A DNA stretch of 64,000 nucleotides from Methylobacterium frigidaeris (GTDB lineage: Bacteria; Pseudomonadota; Alphaproteobacteria; Rhizobiales; Beijerinckiaceae), in the NCBI RefSeq assembly GCF_022179185.1, contig NZ_BPQJ01000020.1, positions 1 through 64,000 on the forward strand, written 5' to 3'. The notes beneath the pieces were generated by a model. The model made no database searches, was not told the origin of the DNA, and saw only the letters and a program-made list of their open reading frames with translations. How positions within the stretch are numbered: position 1 is the stretch's first letter; every line of letters starts with the position of its first letter. Shown piece by piece: positions 1-8,064 of this stretch. Position numbers and translations under genes: made by a program.

Positions 1-82
1 CTGTGTCTCAAGACACGGGAGAGTCGGTCACCGCCAGACCTGCCAAGCACGTCAACGTTCCCTCATCACGAACACACCCTGG

Positions 83-159
<77 letters not shown>

Positions 160-166
160 AGATCAT

Positions 167-202
167 GAACAAGCCCGTCGGCGAAAGCCGGCGGGCTTGT
201 TC
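167..202. terminator. Long hairpin between tRNA-fMet and the convergent AlaX gene
   Basis: GAACAAGCCCG (167-177) pairs perfectly with CGGGCTTGTTC (192-202). An inner CGGC/GCCG stem closes a GAAA tetraloop (183-186), giving about 15 base pairs in all. It lies between the 3' end of the tRNA and the stop codon of the convergent AlaX gene, so it could terminate both. There is no clean U-tract, so its action as an intrinsic terminator is inferred. Confidence 0.65.
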
Positions 203-206
203 GCGT

Positions 207-917
207 TCAGGCCAGCGACAGCCGCACGCGGCGGTTCTGCTTGCCCTTCTTCTCGATCGCCGTGACAGTCGCGGTGCCGATCTCAGCCGTACGGCGCACA
301 TGAGTACCACCGCAGGGCTGAAGGTCGAGGCCTTCAATCGCCACCAGCCGCACCCGGCCGCTGCCGACCGGCGGCTTCACCGACATCGTCTTGACGAGGC
401 TCGGATTGGCCAGCAGCTCCTCGTCGCTGATCCAGTGCGTCGTCACGGCGGCGTCCTGGCCGATCATCTCCCGCAATCGTGCCGTCACTGCCTCCTTGTC
501 GAGGCCCGCATCCGGAATGTCGAAATCGAGCCGTCCCTCTCCGTCGCCGATCGAGCCGCCGGTGACCGGGTAGGGGAGGGCGACCGAGAGCAGGTGAAGG
601 GCCGTATGCACCCGCATGCGAGCGTGGCGCAGCGGCCAGTCGAGGAGGAGTCGGACCCGCTCGCCCGGAGCCGGCAGGGCCGCGTCCGGCGCGACGCGAT
701 GCAGGACCGTGCTCTTCTCGGGACCGTAGACGGTATCGAGGATGGCGATCTCGGTGCCGTCCTCCCGCACCATCCGGCCGCGGTCTCCGGGTTGGCCGCC
801 GCCCTGCGCGTAGAACAGGGTCCGGTCGAGAACGAGACCGGTTATGTCCGCCACGACGATGCGGGCCTCGGCCTCGCGTAGATACGCGTCGTCACGGAAG
901 AGGAGTTCGGTGGGCAT
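207..917 (-). CDS. AlaX-type alanyl-tRNA editing protein
   Basis: A 236-aa free-standing editing protein related to the C-terminal half of AlaRS, expected to hydrolyse mischarged Ser- or Gly-tRNA(Ala) in the cytosol. The zinc-binding and catalytic signature is complete: HTALH at residues 104-108 and CGGTH at 202-206. The segment FYAQGGGQPGD (35-45) is also typical of the family. I chose the ATG that gives MPTELLF; a longer in-frame start to 992 adds 25 low-complexity residues not expected in the family. The gene converges on the initiator tRNA. Whether it is specific for Ser or Gly cannot be read from the sequence. Confidence 0.9.
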   Translation of the reverse strand: MPTELLFRDDAYLREAEARIVVADITGLVLDRTLFYAQGGGQPGDRGRMVREDGTEIAILDTVYGPEKSTVLHRVAPDAALPAPGERVRLLLDWPLRHARMRVHTALHLLSVALPYPVTGGSIGDGEGRLDFDIPDAGLDKEAVTARLREMIGQDAAVTTHWISDEELLANPSLVKTMSVKPPVGSGRVRLVAIEGLDLQPCGGTHVRRTAEIGTATVTAIEKKGKQNRRVRLSLA

Positions 918-1064
918 GGGTGCCTTCAGGCTCTGATGCAGGGAGCCCGACACTGGCCCGCTGCCGCCGCGCCGTCGAGGTTTGGCGAGCATTAACCATC
1001 TCGGTTAGCGAAACCGCAGGGTGGTCGTGGGTAACCTCAGGTGAGTCCTGCGTCCGAGCCCGCG

Positions 1065-1544
1065 ATGATCGCCACCCCGACCTTCCCGGACCTCTCGGCC
1101 CTCGTGGTCGACGAGAGCCTCTATATCCGCCGCATCGTGCGCGACATGCTGATGCGGGTCGGCATCAAGCGCCTGCTCGAGGCGCCGGACGGCGCGGAGG
1201 CGCTGGGCGTCCTGGCCGAGAGCAAGCCCGATCTCGTCGTGCTCGACTGGGACTTGGCGATCCTCTCGGGCGAAGAGTTCATCCGCCTCGCCCGCACCCC
1301 CGCCACCTCGCCGGCGCCGACCGTGCCGATCATCCTGATGCTGGCACAGCCGCGCCGGAACGTGGTCGACCGGGCGATCAATCTCGGGGTCAACGAGATC
1401 ATCGCCAAGCCATTCTCGCCCAAGACCCTGTGGTCGCGCCTCGACGAGGTCATCAACCGGCCGCGGCCGTTCTCTCAGGTCAAGAGCCTGCTGCGGCCCC
1501 AGCCGCGCCTCGCCGCCGCAGCGGCCGTCAAGGGCATGCTCTGA
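1065..1544 (+). CDS. Stand-alone response-regulator receiver protein
   Basis: A 159-aa CheY-like single receiver domain. The acidic pair is D16-E17 (VVDES), the phosphoacceptor is D61 (VVLDWDL) and the conserved lysine is K115 (IAKPF). The Thr/Ser normally found at the end of strand 4 is missing: the segment reads IILMLAQ. Output by the usual Thr-Tyr switch is therefore doubtful, though phosphorylation could still occur. There is no output domain and about 40 extra residues at the C-terminus. A GTG at 1041 would add 8 residues. No kinase gene is adjacent, so the partner is unknown. Confidence 0.8.
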   Translation: MIATPTFPDLSALVVDESLYIRRIVRDMLMRVGIKRLLEAPDGAEALGVLAESKPDLVVLDWDLAILSGEEFIRLARTPATSPAPTVPIILMLAQPRRNVVDRAINLGVNEIIAKPFSPKTLWSRLDEVINRPRPFSQVKSLLRPQPRLAAAAAVKGML

Positions 1545-1691
1545 GGCGGTCGGCGGAGCGCAGCGGTTTAATCCGCGAGTCTAAAGTCTTACCTCTCACA
1601 CGGTAATCCGGCTTTCGGCCGGCTCGACCTTTGTCCAGTATCCCTGACCAAACCGGGCGCCCCAGCCGTCCGGATCGACAGGGAGAGAAGC

Positions 1692-2672
1692 ATGCTCACG
1701 CGCCTCGCCGCAATCGCCGCCGTTCTGGCGGCCATCTCCGGCCCGGCCGCCGCCCAAGACGTCGTGCGTCTCGGCAACCTGAAATTCGCGCATTACGGCG
1801 CGATCTCCTACATGAAGGAGATCGCCGCGAAATATAACCTGAAGATTGACGAGAAGCAGTTCGCCAAGGGCGCCGACATCTATCCGGCGATGGCGGTGGA
1901 CCAGATCGACATCGCAGCCTCCGGGGCCGACGGCGCGGTGGCGGCACGCGGCAACGGCGTGAAGCTCCTGGTCGTGGCAGGCTTCGCCAATGGCGGCGTG
2001 CGCATCCTCGGCCGGCCCGATCTCGGCGCCAAGACGCTGGCCGAGGTGAAGGGCAAGAAGGTCGCGGTGGTGCGCGGCGGCACCCAGGACCTGATGCTGC
2101 TGGCCGAGCTGGAGAAGAACGGCCTGACCTGGTCCGAGCGGCCCGGCAAGGACGTGCAGCTCGTCTACTTCAACAACTACGCCGACCTGAACCAGGCCCT
2201 GGCCCAGAAATATGTCGACGTGATCTGCCAGAGCGAGCCGCAATCGACGCAAGCCATCTCGAACGGCTGGGGCTACGAGATCGTCAAGCCCTACGACACC
2301 CCGGTCGGTGTGCCCTACCGCCCGCTGGTGATGACCGAGAAGATGTATACCGAGAAGCCCGAGGTCGCTGCCCGGGTGCTGAAGCTCTTCGTCGAGGCGA
2401 CCAAGACCTTCATCGAGAAGCCGGACCTCGCCGAGAAATACGTGCGCGAGCAGGTCTTCAAGGGCCAGCTCAGCAGCAAGGACTTCCGCGATTCGATGGA
2501 GAACGCGGATTACACCTACGACATGCCGGCTGGCCACATGCAGGTCACTGCCGACCTGATGCACAAGTACGGCCTCGGCAAGATGGTCAACCCGCCGAAG
2601 GGTGACGCCGAGTGGGTCAAGCTCGACCTGCTCGAGAAGGCCAAGACGGAACTCGGCGCGAAAACGAACTGA
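1692..2672 (+). CDS. ABC transporter periplasmic substrate-binding protein (NMT1/TauA/SsuA class)
   Basis: A 326-aa secreted protein. A signal peptide of about 22 residues ends in GPAAAQ. It is followed by the class-2 periplasmic-binding fold typical of nitrate, sulfonate, taurine or thiamine-precursor binders (VVRLGNLKFAHYG; GADIYPAMAVDQIDIA). It would deliver substrate to the permease and ATPase encoded directly downstream. The ATG has a purine-rich site (GGGAGAGAAG) just upstream. The substrate cannot be assigned: no desulfonation, nitrate or cyanate genes lie nearby. Confidence 0.85.
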   Translation: MLTRLAAIAAVLAAISGPAAAQDVVRLGNLKFAHYGAISYMKEIAAKYNLKIDEKQFAKGADIYPAMAVDQIDIAASGADGAVAARGNGVKLLVVAGFANGGVRILGRPDLGAKTLAEVKGKKVAVVRGGTQDLMLLAELEKNGLTWSERPGKDVQLVYFNNYADLNQALAQKYVDVICQSEPQSTQAISNGWGYEIVKPYDTPVGVPYRPLVMTEKMYTEKPEVAARVLKLFVEATKTFIEKPDLAEKYVREQVFKGQLSSKDFRDSMENADYTYDMPAGHMQVTADLMHKYGLGKMVNPPKGDAEWVKLDLLEKAKTELGAKTN

Positions 2673-2681
2673 GCCCTCACA

Positions 2682-3494
2682 GTGACCCGCCTCTCCACCT
2701 TCCGCGGCGCGCTGCTGCCGGTCGGCCTGCTGATCGTCTGGGAGATCGCCAGCCGGGCCGGCCTGTTCTCCGCCGTGGTGCTGCCGCCGCCGAGCGCGGT
2801 GGCGTCGCGCTGGTTCGCAAGCCTCGTCCCGGCCCTGCCCTACGACCCGGCGACGCAGAGCTACGCCGCCTGGCTCCTCTCCGGCGAGTTGCCGCACGAC
2901 GCGGTGGCGAGCCTCGGCCGGGTGATCGCCGGCTTCGCCATCGGCGTCGGGCTCGCGCTGCCGGTCGGCCTGCTGATGGGCACGAGCGACCGGCTCTACG
3001 GCCTCGTCAACCCGCTCTTGCAGATCCTGCGGCCGATCCCGCCGATCGCCTATATCCCGCTCGCCATCGTGTGGTTCGGCCTCGGCAACCCGCCGGCGCT
3101 GTTCCTGATCGCGCTCGGCACCTTCTTCCCGGTCCTCGTCAACACGGTGGCGGGGGTGCGTCAGGTCGACTCGATCTACGTGCGCGCGGCGCGCAACCTG
3201 GGGGCGAATTCCTGGACGATGTTCCGGCGGGTGATCCTGCCGGCGGCGAGCCCCTTCGTGCTCGCCGGCATGCGCATCGGCATCGGCACCGCCTTCATCG
3301 TGGTGATCGTCGCCGAGATGATCGCGGTCTCGGACGGGCTCGGCTACCGGATCCTCGAGGCGCGCGAATACATGTGGTCGGACAAGATCATCGGCGGCAT
3401 GCTGACGATCGGCATCCTCGGCCTCGTCATCGACGGGGCGATGTCGCGCCTCAACGACCACTTGCTGCGCTGGCACCGCGGCCTGGAGCGCTGA
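2682..3494 (+). CDS. ABC transporter inner-membrane permease (SsuC/TauC-like)
   Basis: A 270-aa hydrophobic permease with about six membrane segments. The EAA loop that docks on the ATPase is visible as VRAARNLGANSWTMFRRV, followed by ILPAASPFVLAGMRIGIG, as in SsuC/TauC/NrtB proteins. It starts at a GTG 9 bp after the binding-protein stop and ends 2 bp before the ATPase ATG, so the three genes form one operon. The likely role is ATP-driven import of a small organic anion or metabolite; the substrate is unknown. Confidence 0.9.
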   Translation: MTRLSTFRGALLPVGLLIVWEIASRAGLFSAVVLPPPSAVASRWFASLVPALPYDPATQSYAAWLLSGELPHDAVASLGRVIAGFAIGVGLALPVGLLMGTSDRLYGLVNPLLQILRPIPPIAYIPLAIVWFGLGNPPALFLIALGTFFPVLVNTVAGVRQVDSIYVRAARNLGANSWTMFRRVILPAASPFVLAGMRIGIGTAFIVVIVAEMIAVSDGLGYRILEAREYMWSDKIIGGMLTIGILGLVIDGAMSRLNDHLLRWHRGLER

Positions 3495-3496
3495 AC

Positions 3497-4345
3497 ATGA
3501 CCGCGACCGCAACGCTCCACCGCCCCGAGCCCGCCACCCGGCCCGCGCCGGGCGCCGCCGAGATCACGATCAGTCATGCCTCGAAGGTGTTCGGCACCGG
3601 CGAGGGCGCCGTGGTGGCGCTGGAGGAGGTCACCGCCGCGATCCCGAGCGGGCAGTTCGTCTGCCTGCTCGGGCCGTCGGGCTGCGGCAAGTCCACCCTG
3701 CTCAACGCCATCGCGGGATTCTCGCCCCTCACCGCCGGGGAGATCCGCATGAACGGGCGCCCGGTCGTCGATCCGGGTCCCGACCGGGGCATGGTCTTCC
3801 AGGAATACGCGCTGTTTCCCTGGATGACGGTGGAGCAGAACATCCGCTTCGGCCTCGACATCAAGGGCGTGGCGCGGGCGGAGGCCGACGCGATCGTCGC
3901 CCGCATCGCCGGGACGCTCGGCCTGTCCGACTTCCTCGGCCGCTTCCCCAAGGAGCTGTCCGGCGGCATGCGCCAGCGCGTCGCCATCGCCCGCATCCTG
4001 GCGCTCGACCCGCCGGTGATGCTGATGGACGAGCCGTTCGGCGCCCTCGATGCCCTGACCCGGCGCACGCTCCAGGACGAGCTGCTGCGAATCTGGGCCG
4101 AGTACCGCAAGACCATCGTGTTCGTGACGCACTCGATCGAGGAGGCGATCTACCTCGCCGATCGCATCGTCGTGCTCACCTACCGCCCGGGCCGGATGAA
4201 GCGCGACCTGATCGTCCCGCTCGCGCGCCCCCGTGACACGGCGTCGGCCGAGTTCAACGCGTTGAAGCGCGAGCTCGCCGGGCTGGTGATGGAGGAGCAG
4301 CAGCGCTTCACGCAGGCCGAGCTGAAAGGGTCAGCGGTCGATTGA
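3497..4345 (+). CDS. ABC transporter ATP-binding protein (SsuB/TauB/NrtD-like)
   Basis: A 282-aa ABC ATPase that powers the importer. The Walker A motif GPSGCGKST is at residues 59-67, the Q-loop is VFQEYALFPW, the signature is LSGGMRQR (about 154-161), Walker B is LMDEP (176-180) and the switch His lies in FVTHSIEEA. All motifs are intact. The first 20 residues are a Pro/Ala-rich extension. The start ATG lies 2 bp after the permease stop, implying coupled translation. Confidence 0.92.
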   Translation: MTATATLHRPEPATRPAPGAAEITISHASKVFGTGEGAVVALEEVTAAIPSGQFVCLLGPSGCGKSTLLNAIAGFSPLTAGEIRMNGRPVVDPGPDRGMVFQEYALFPWMTVEQNIRFGLDIKGVARAEADAIVARIAGTLGLSDFLGRFPKELSGGMRQRVAIARILALDPPVMLMDEPFGALDALTRRTLQDELLRIWAEYRKTIVFVTHSIEEAIYLADRIVVLTYRPGRMKRDLIVPLARPRDTASAEFNALKRELAGLVMEEQQRFTQAELKGSAVD

Positions 4346-4400
4346 TCGCGGAGCCGCCGGCGGTCGATCGACGGCAATCCGTTGGTCGGCCTCCGGATTG

Positions 4401-4423
4401 CCGCGGCGAGACAGCCGCCGCGG
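4401..4423. other. GC-rich hairpin after the ABC operon
   Basis: CCGCGGCG (4401-4408) and CGCCGCGG (4416-4423) form a perfect 8-bp stem with a 7-nt loop, 56 bp after the ATPase stop. It may be a terminator or a processing structure for the importer operon. No U-tract follows. Confidence 0.35.
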
Positions 4424-4529
4424 CACGATCGCTGCTTTGCGTTCCGCCCGGAGCCACGTAAGCTCCCCATCATGTGATGGATTGTTCCGGCCCGTGAGGG
4501 CGCGGATGTGAGGGATATCGGCCCTGCCG

Positions 4530-5639
4530 ATGAGGGATGAGACGGTGGTCTCCGTGCCGGCGCGCGCCGCGGAGTACGCCGAGACAGCGCGCGCGACCGC
4601 GCCTCCGCCCCGTGCGGCGGGGGATGATGTTTCACGCCGGACGGAGCGGCGCGCCTACGCGGCGCTCGATCTCGGCACCAACAATTGCCGGCTCCTGATC
4701 GCCGAGCCGGCACCTTATGGGTTCCGGGTGATCGACGCCTTCTCGCGCATCGTGCGTCTCGGCGAAGGATTGGGCAGCACCGACCGGCTGAGCGACGACG
4801 CCATCGAGCGCACCGTCGACGCGCTCGCGGTCTGCCTCGGCAAGATGCGGTCCCGCGGGGTGGTGCGGGCGAAGTCGATCGCCACCGCGGCCTGCCGGCT
4901 CGCGGTGAACGGCCCGGCCTTCGTCGACAGGGTCCACCGTGAGGTCGGCCTCGACCTCGAAGTGGTGGACCGGCGTACCGAGGCCTACCTCGCCGTCACC
5001 GGCTGCGCGGCCCTCGCCGACCGGCACGCCGAGTCGGTGGTGATCTTCGACATCGGCGGCGGTTCGACCGAGATCGTCTGGCTCGACGGCAGCGCCGCGC
5101 TCGCCCGCAGTGCCGATCCCACATTGCGCATCCGCGCCTGGGACTCGCTGCCCGTAGGCGTCGTCACCCTGGCCGAGCGCTATGGCGGGGCCGACGTCAC
5201 CCGCCCGGTCTTCGAGGGCATGGTCGAGGAGGTCGCCGACCGCCTGACCAAGTTCGCGCTGATCGCCGGTGCGGCGGCTCACGCACCGAACTTTCACCTG
5301 CTCGGTACCTCCGGCACGGTGACGACGCTCGCCGCCACCCATCTCCGCCTGCCGCGCTACGACCGGCGGAGGATCGACGGGTTGTGGATGCGCGACCGCG
5401 AGGTCACCGACGCCATCGACGGTCTGCTCGCGACACGGCTCTCGGACCGGGCGCAGAATCCGTGCATCGGTCGCGATCGGGCCGACCTCGTGCTCGCCGG
5501 CTGCGCCATCCTAGAGGCGATCCGCCGCGCCTTCCCGTCCGAGCGCCTGCGCATCGCCGATCGCGGCCTGCGCGAGGGCCTCCTGATGAACATGATGCGC
5601 GAGGACGGGGTCTGGCGCCGGGGCGTGCGGCCGGGCTGA
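4530..5639 (+). CDS. Ppx/GppA family phosphatase (exopolyphosphatase / pppGpp phosphohydrolase)
   Basis: A 369-aa protein of the ASKHA fold. The phosphate-1 loop is DLGTNNCRLLIA (about 47-58), the phosphate-2 segment is DIGGGSTE (174-181) and the adenosine-type motif is GTSGTVTTLA. Family members remove terminal phosphates from polyphosphate or convert pppGpp to ppGpp. It is shorter than E. coli Ppx (about 500 aa) and lacks the C-terminal HD-like domains, as is usual for the short alphaproteobacterial form. The first 40 residues are disordered. It sits just upstream of rlmE. Confidence 0.88.
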   Translation: MRDETVVSVPARAAEYAETARATAPPPRAAGDDVSRRTERRAYAALDLGTNNCRLLIAEPAPYGFRVIDAFSRIVRLGEGLGSTDRLSDDAIERTVDALAVCLGKMRSRGVVRAKSIATAACRLAVNGPAFVDRVHREVGLDLEVVDRRTEAYLAVTGCAALADRHAESVVIFDIGGGSTEIVWLDGSAALARSADPTLRIRAWDSLPVGVVTLAERYGGADVTRPVFEGMVEEVADRLTKFALIAGAAAHAPNFHLLGTSGTVTTLAATHLRLPRYDRRRIDGLWMRDREVTDAIDGLLATRLSDRAQNPCIGRDRADLVLAGCAILEAIRRAFPSERLRIADRGLREGLLMNMMREDGVWRRGVRPG

Positions 5640-5647
5640 CGGCTTCC

Positions 5648-5747
5648 GGGCTTGCGCCCGGGGTCCTGCAAGAAGCTGGCTTGCGCCCGGGGTCCTGCAA
5701 GAAGCGGGCTTGCGCCCGGGGTCCTGCAAGAAGCGGGCTTGCGCCCG
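5648..5747. repeat. 29-bp direct tandem repeat, three full copies plus a partial
   Basis: The 10-mer CTTGCGCCCG begins at 5651, 5680, 5709 and 5738, exactly 29 bp apart. The unit runs CTTGCGCCCGGGGTCCTGCA then AGAAGCGGG. One copy has T in place of G, and the fourth copy is cut off after CTTGCGCCCG. The array fills most of the gap between the ppx-like gene and rlmE. Three contiguous copies without spacers rule out a CRISPR. Confidence 0.9.
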
Positions 5748-5803
5748 CATGCCCGGAGCGTCATCTGCCTTGCAGGGATTCGATCCATCGAAGGTCAAGG
5801 CAT

Positions 5804-6589
5804 ATGAGCGATCGTCGCGGCGGCGGCGTCCGGGGCGACCTGAAGCAGCGGGTGAAGACCGCGCGCGGGCGCACGGTCTCCTCCAAGCTCTGGCTGGAAC
5901 GCCAGCTCAACGACCCCTACGTGGCCCGCGCCAAGCGCGAGGGCTACCGCTCGCGGGCCGCCTTCAAGCTCATGGAGATCGACGACCGCTTCCGGCTGCT
6001 GCGGCCGGGCCAGCGCGTGGTCGATCTGGGCGCCGCGCCCGGCGGCTGGTCGCAGGTGGCGGCCGCCAAGGTCGGCAGCCATCCCGGTGCGCCGTCGCCC
6101 CGCGGGCGCGTCGTCGGCATCGACCTCCTCGAGATCGAGCCGATGCCGGGCGTCGACTTCGTCACCCTCGACTTCCTCGATCCGACCGCGCCCGGGCTCC
6201 TGACCGAGATGCTGGGCGGGCCGGCCGACGTCGTCATGTCGGACATGGCCGCCAACGCCACCGGCCACAAGAAGACCGACCATTTGCGCATCATGGGGCT
6301 CGCCGAGACGGCACTGGCCTTCGCCCGCGAGATCCTGGCGCCTGGCGGCACCTACCTTGCCAAGGTGCTGCAGGGCGGTACCGAGGCCGGGCTGCTCACC
6401 GACCTGAAGCGCGATTTCTCCGCCGTGCGCCACGTCAAGCCGGCGGCGAGCCGGGCGGATTCAAGCGAGCTCTACGTGCTGGCGACCGGTTATCGCGGAG
6501 CCGAGGCTCAGGGCGGGCCGTATCGCGAGATCGACGACGACCAGGAGAACGGCGACGCGGAAGACGGGGCGTCGGGCTGGCGGCCGTGA
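5804..6589 (+). CDS. rlmE: 23S rRNA (uridine-2'-O-)-methyltransferase RlmE (FtsJ/RrmJ)
   Basis: A 261-aa SAM-dependent 2'-O-methyltransferase for U2552 in the A-loop of 23S rRNA. The SAM-binding motif is DLGAAPGGW (74-82), and the K-D-K-E catalytic tetrad is visible as K55 (RAAFKL), D147 (MSDMAAN), K187 (YLAKVL) and E222 (SSELYV). Against E. coli RlmE (209 aa) it has a basic N-terminal extension and an acidic tail. The ATG follows directly after the 29-bp repeat region. Its stop overlaps the GTG of the next gene. Confidence 0.93.
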   Translation: MSDRRGGGVRGDLKQRVKTARGRTVSSKLWLERQLNDPYVARAKREGYRSRAAFKLMEIDDRFRLLRPGQRVVDLGAAPGGWSQVAAAKVGSHPGAPSPRGRVVGIDLLEIEPMPGVDFVTLDFLDPTAPGLLTEMLGGPADVVMSDMAANATGHKKTDHLRIMGLAETALAFAREILAPGGTYLAKVLQGGTEAGLLTDLKRDFSAVRHVKPAASRADSSELYVLATGYRGAEAQGGPYREIDDDQENGDAEDGASGWRP

Positions 6590-6903
6590 CGCCGGCGGCG
6601 GCCCTCGCGCGGGCCCGGATGCTGCTCCTGGCAGAGGGGTTCTTCGAGGTCGGCCAGGGCACCCGGGGCGAGAGCTTCTATTTCCGACTGCCCGGCGCGG
6701 CCGGGCAGCTACGGGTCGCCAATCATGCCCGCACGCCGCGCCAGCGGCTCAAGCACCCGGAGGTGGTGGCCAGTCTCGTCGTTGCGGGGCCTTTGTCGGA
6801 GGCGACGCTTCGGGAACGCTTGAGCGCCACCCTGCGGGATTTTCGAGCACGACAGGGGGCAGCCGACGCCGTTGATCAAGATCCCCTGGTGCCTGTGAGA
6901 TAA
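6586..6903 (+). CDS. Small unknown protein overlapping the end of rlmE
   Basis: A 105-aa frame starting at a GTG that overlaps the rlmE stop (GTGA), a spacing typical of translationally coupled genes. The product begins MTPAAALARARMLLLAEGFF and looks like a small globular protein with mixed helix and strand (VGQGTRGESFYFRLPG; LRVANHARTPRQRLKHPEVV). I see no signal peptide, membrane segment or catalytic motif that I recognise. GC-rich codons with strong third-position bias support it being real. Function unknown; it may work in RNA metabolism with rlmE, but that is only from position. Confidence 0.6.
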   Translation: MTPAAALARARMLLLAEGFFEVGQGTRGESFYFRLPGAAGQLRVANHARTPRQRLKHPEVVASLVVAGPLSEATLRERLSATLRDFRARQGAADAVDQDPLVPVR

Positions 6904-7177
6904 GCGTGCATCGCCCCTCCCACGTGGACGAAGAGACGTGGTTCCGACCTCGATCAGCTTGGCTGCATGAGGGGCTGCTCCCGGCCCCATGCAGGACTTC
7001 GATCCCAGCACGAGTAAGGACCGCCTGGCAGAGCTGGCTGGCATAGCAACCAAGCCCGAGAGAACCAGCTCACCACCACCCATTAAGCAGGTCGGCGTTG
7101 GTGAACCTCTCGTGTCAATATGTGATAGGCCGTTCATGCTCCTGAACTCTGGAGCGGCAACCAAAGCGTGATTTCAC

Positions 7178-7948
7178 ATGGCAAGCCTGAGACAGGGGCT
7201 GCGAGAGCTTTACGAAGGCAATAGCGACCGAGCCCATCGATTTCGCTACGGTCTCCTCGCTTTTGATCTGACTACCCTGTTGTTCATCGTCTTATCCTCC
7301 TTCATGCCGCGCCAGCCGATGGTCGAGGGTGTCGATGTCTTGATCGGTGTCGCAGTGGCTGCTGACTTCCTCTCGCGGTTGGCGATCTGTCAACGACCAG
7401 CTCGGGAGTTCCTGCGGCCGACGACTTGGGCGGATCTGGCGGCGATCGGCTCGTTCCTGGCACCCATCGTCGGCGAAGGCGCTGGCTTCCTGCGCATCCT
7501 GCGCACGCTACGGCTGTTGCGGACCTATCAGTTGCTCGATCGGCTGCGAGTGGACTTTCCGCTCTTCCGCCGTAATGAGGAAGTGATCATCGCGGTGGTG
7601 AACCTCGCGGTCTTCATCTTCATCATGACAAGTATCGTCTACGCGACCCAGCACCGCTCGAACCCGAACATCGGCAATTACGTCGATGCGCTGTACTTTA
7701 CCGTTACCTCGTTAACGACGACGGGCTATGGCGACGTCACGCTGCAGGGCACGGGAGGGCGCCTGATATCGGTCGTGGTGATGATTTGCGGCGTCACGTT
7801 GTTCCTCCGCCTCGCCCAAGTCTTGTTCCGGCCCTACAAGGTGCGCTTTCAATGTCCAGCCTGTGGCCTGCAGCGGCACGAGCCAGATGCAGTACACTGC
7901 AAGGCTTGCGGCACCCTGCTCAACATTCCCGACGAAGGTTCGGATTGA
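7178..7948 (+). CDS. Voltage-gated-type K+ channel with C-terminal zinc ribbon
   Basis: A 256-aa ion channel of the six-helix type. Residues 106-124 (RILRTLRLLRTYQLLDRLR) form an S4-like helix with repeated arginines. The selectivity filter TTGYGD is at about 181-186, followed by the pore-lining helix (LISVVVMICGVTLFLRL). After the channel comes a small zinc ribbon, CPAC (226-229) and CKAC (241-244), which is uncommon in bacterial channels and could sense or bind zinc or act in assembly. Codon use is clearly less GC-rich than in the neighbours, suggesting transfer. It is followed by a DUF421 membrane gene on the same strand. Confidence 0.85.
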   Translation: MASLRQGLRELYEGNSDRAHRFRYGLLAFDLTTLLFIVLSSFMPRQPMVEGVDVLIGVAVAADFLSRLAICQRPAREFLRPTTWADLAAIGSFLAPIVGEGAGFLRILRTLRLLRTYQLLDRLRVDFPLFRRNEEVIIAVVNLAVFIFIMTSIVYATQHRSNPNIGNYVDALYFTVTSLTTTGYGDVTLQGTGGRLISVVVMICGVTLFLRLAQVLFRPYKVRFQCPACGLQRHEPDAVHCKACGTLLNIPDEGSD

Positions 7949-8064
7949 GCCGCATCAGCCCCGGTGCATGGCGCGTTTCTCATAGGACGAGAACCTGAAC
8001 TGAAGCGCGCGGTGGCGTGTCGAGCTCGAGGCTGTCTGAGACGGTTGAGCGATGCGGAGGACCG

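Noticed and set aside
1596..3512. Very long open frame on the - strand opposite the ABC importer
   Set aside because: The + strand frames carry clear binding-protein and permease features; the antisense frame is rich in Arg, His, Asp and Gly as expected for an artefact of GC-rich codon bias.
5648..5747. CRISPR array
   Set aside because: Copies are back to back with no spacers and no cas genes are near.
6904..7177. Small coding frames on either strand before the channel gene
   Set aside because: A 60-aa + strand frame and a longer - strand frame both lack family features and good starts; nothing else was seen in this 274-bp gap.
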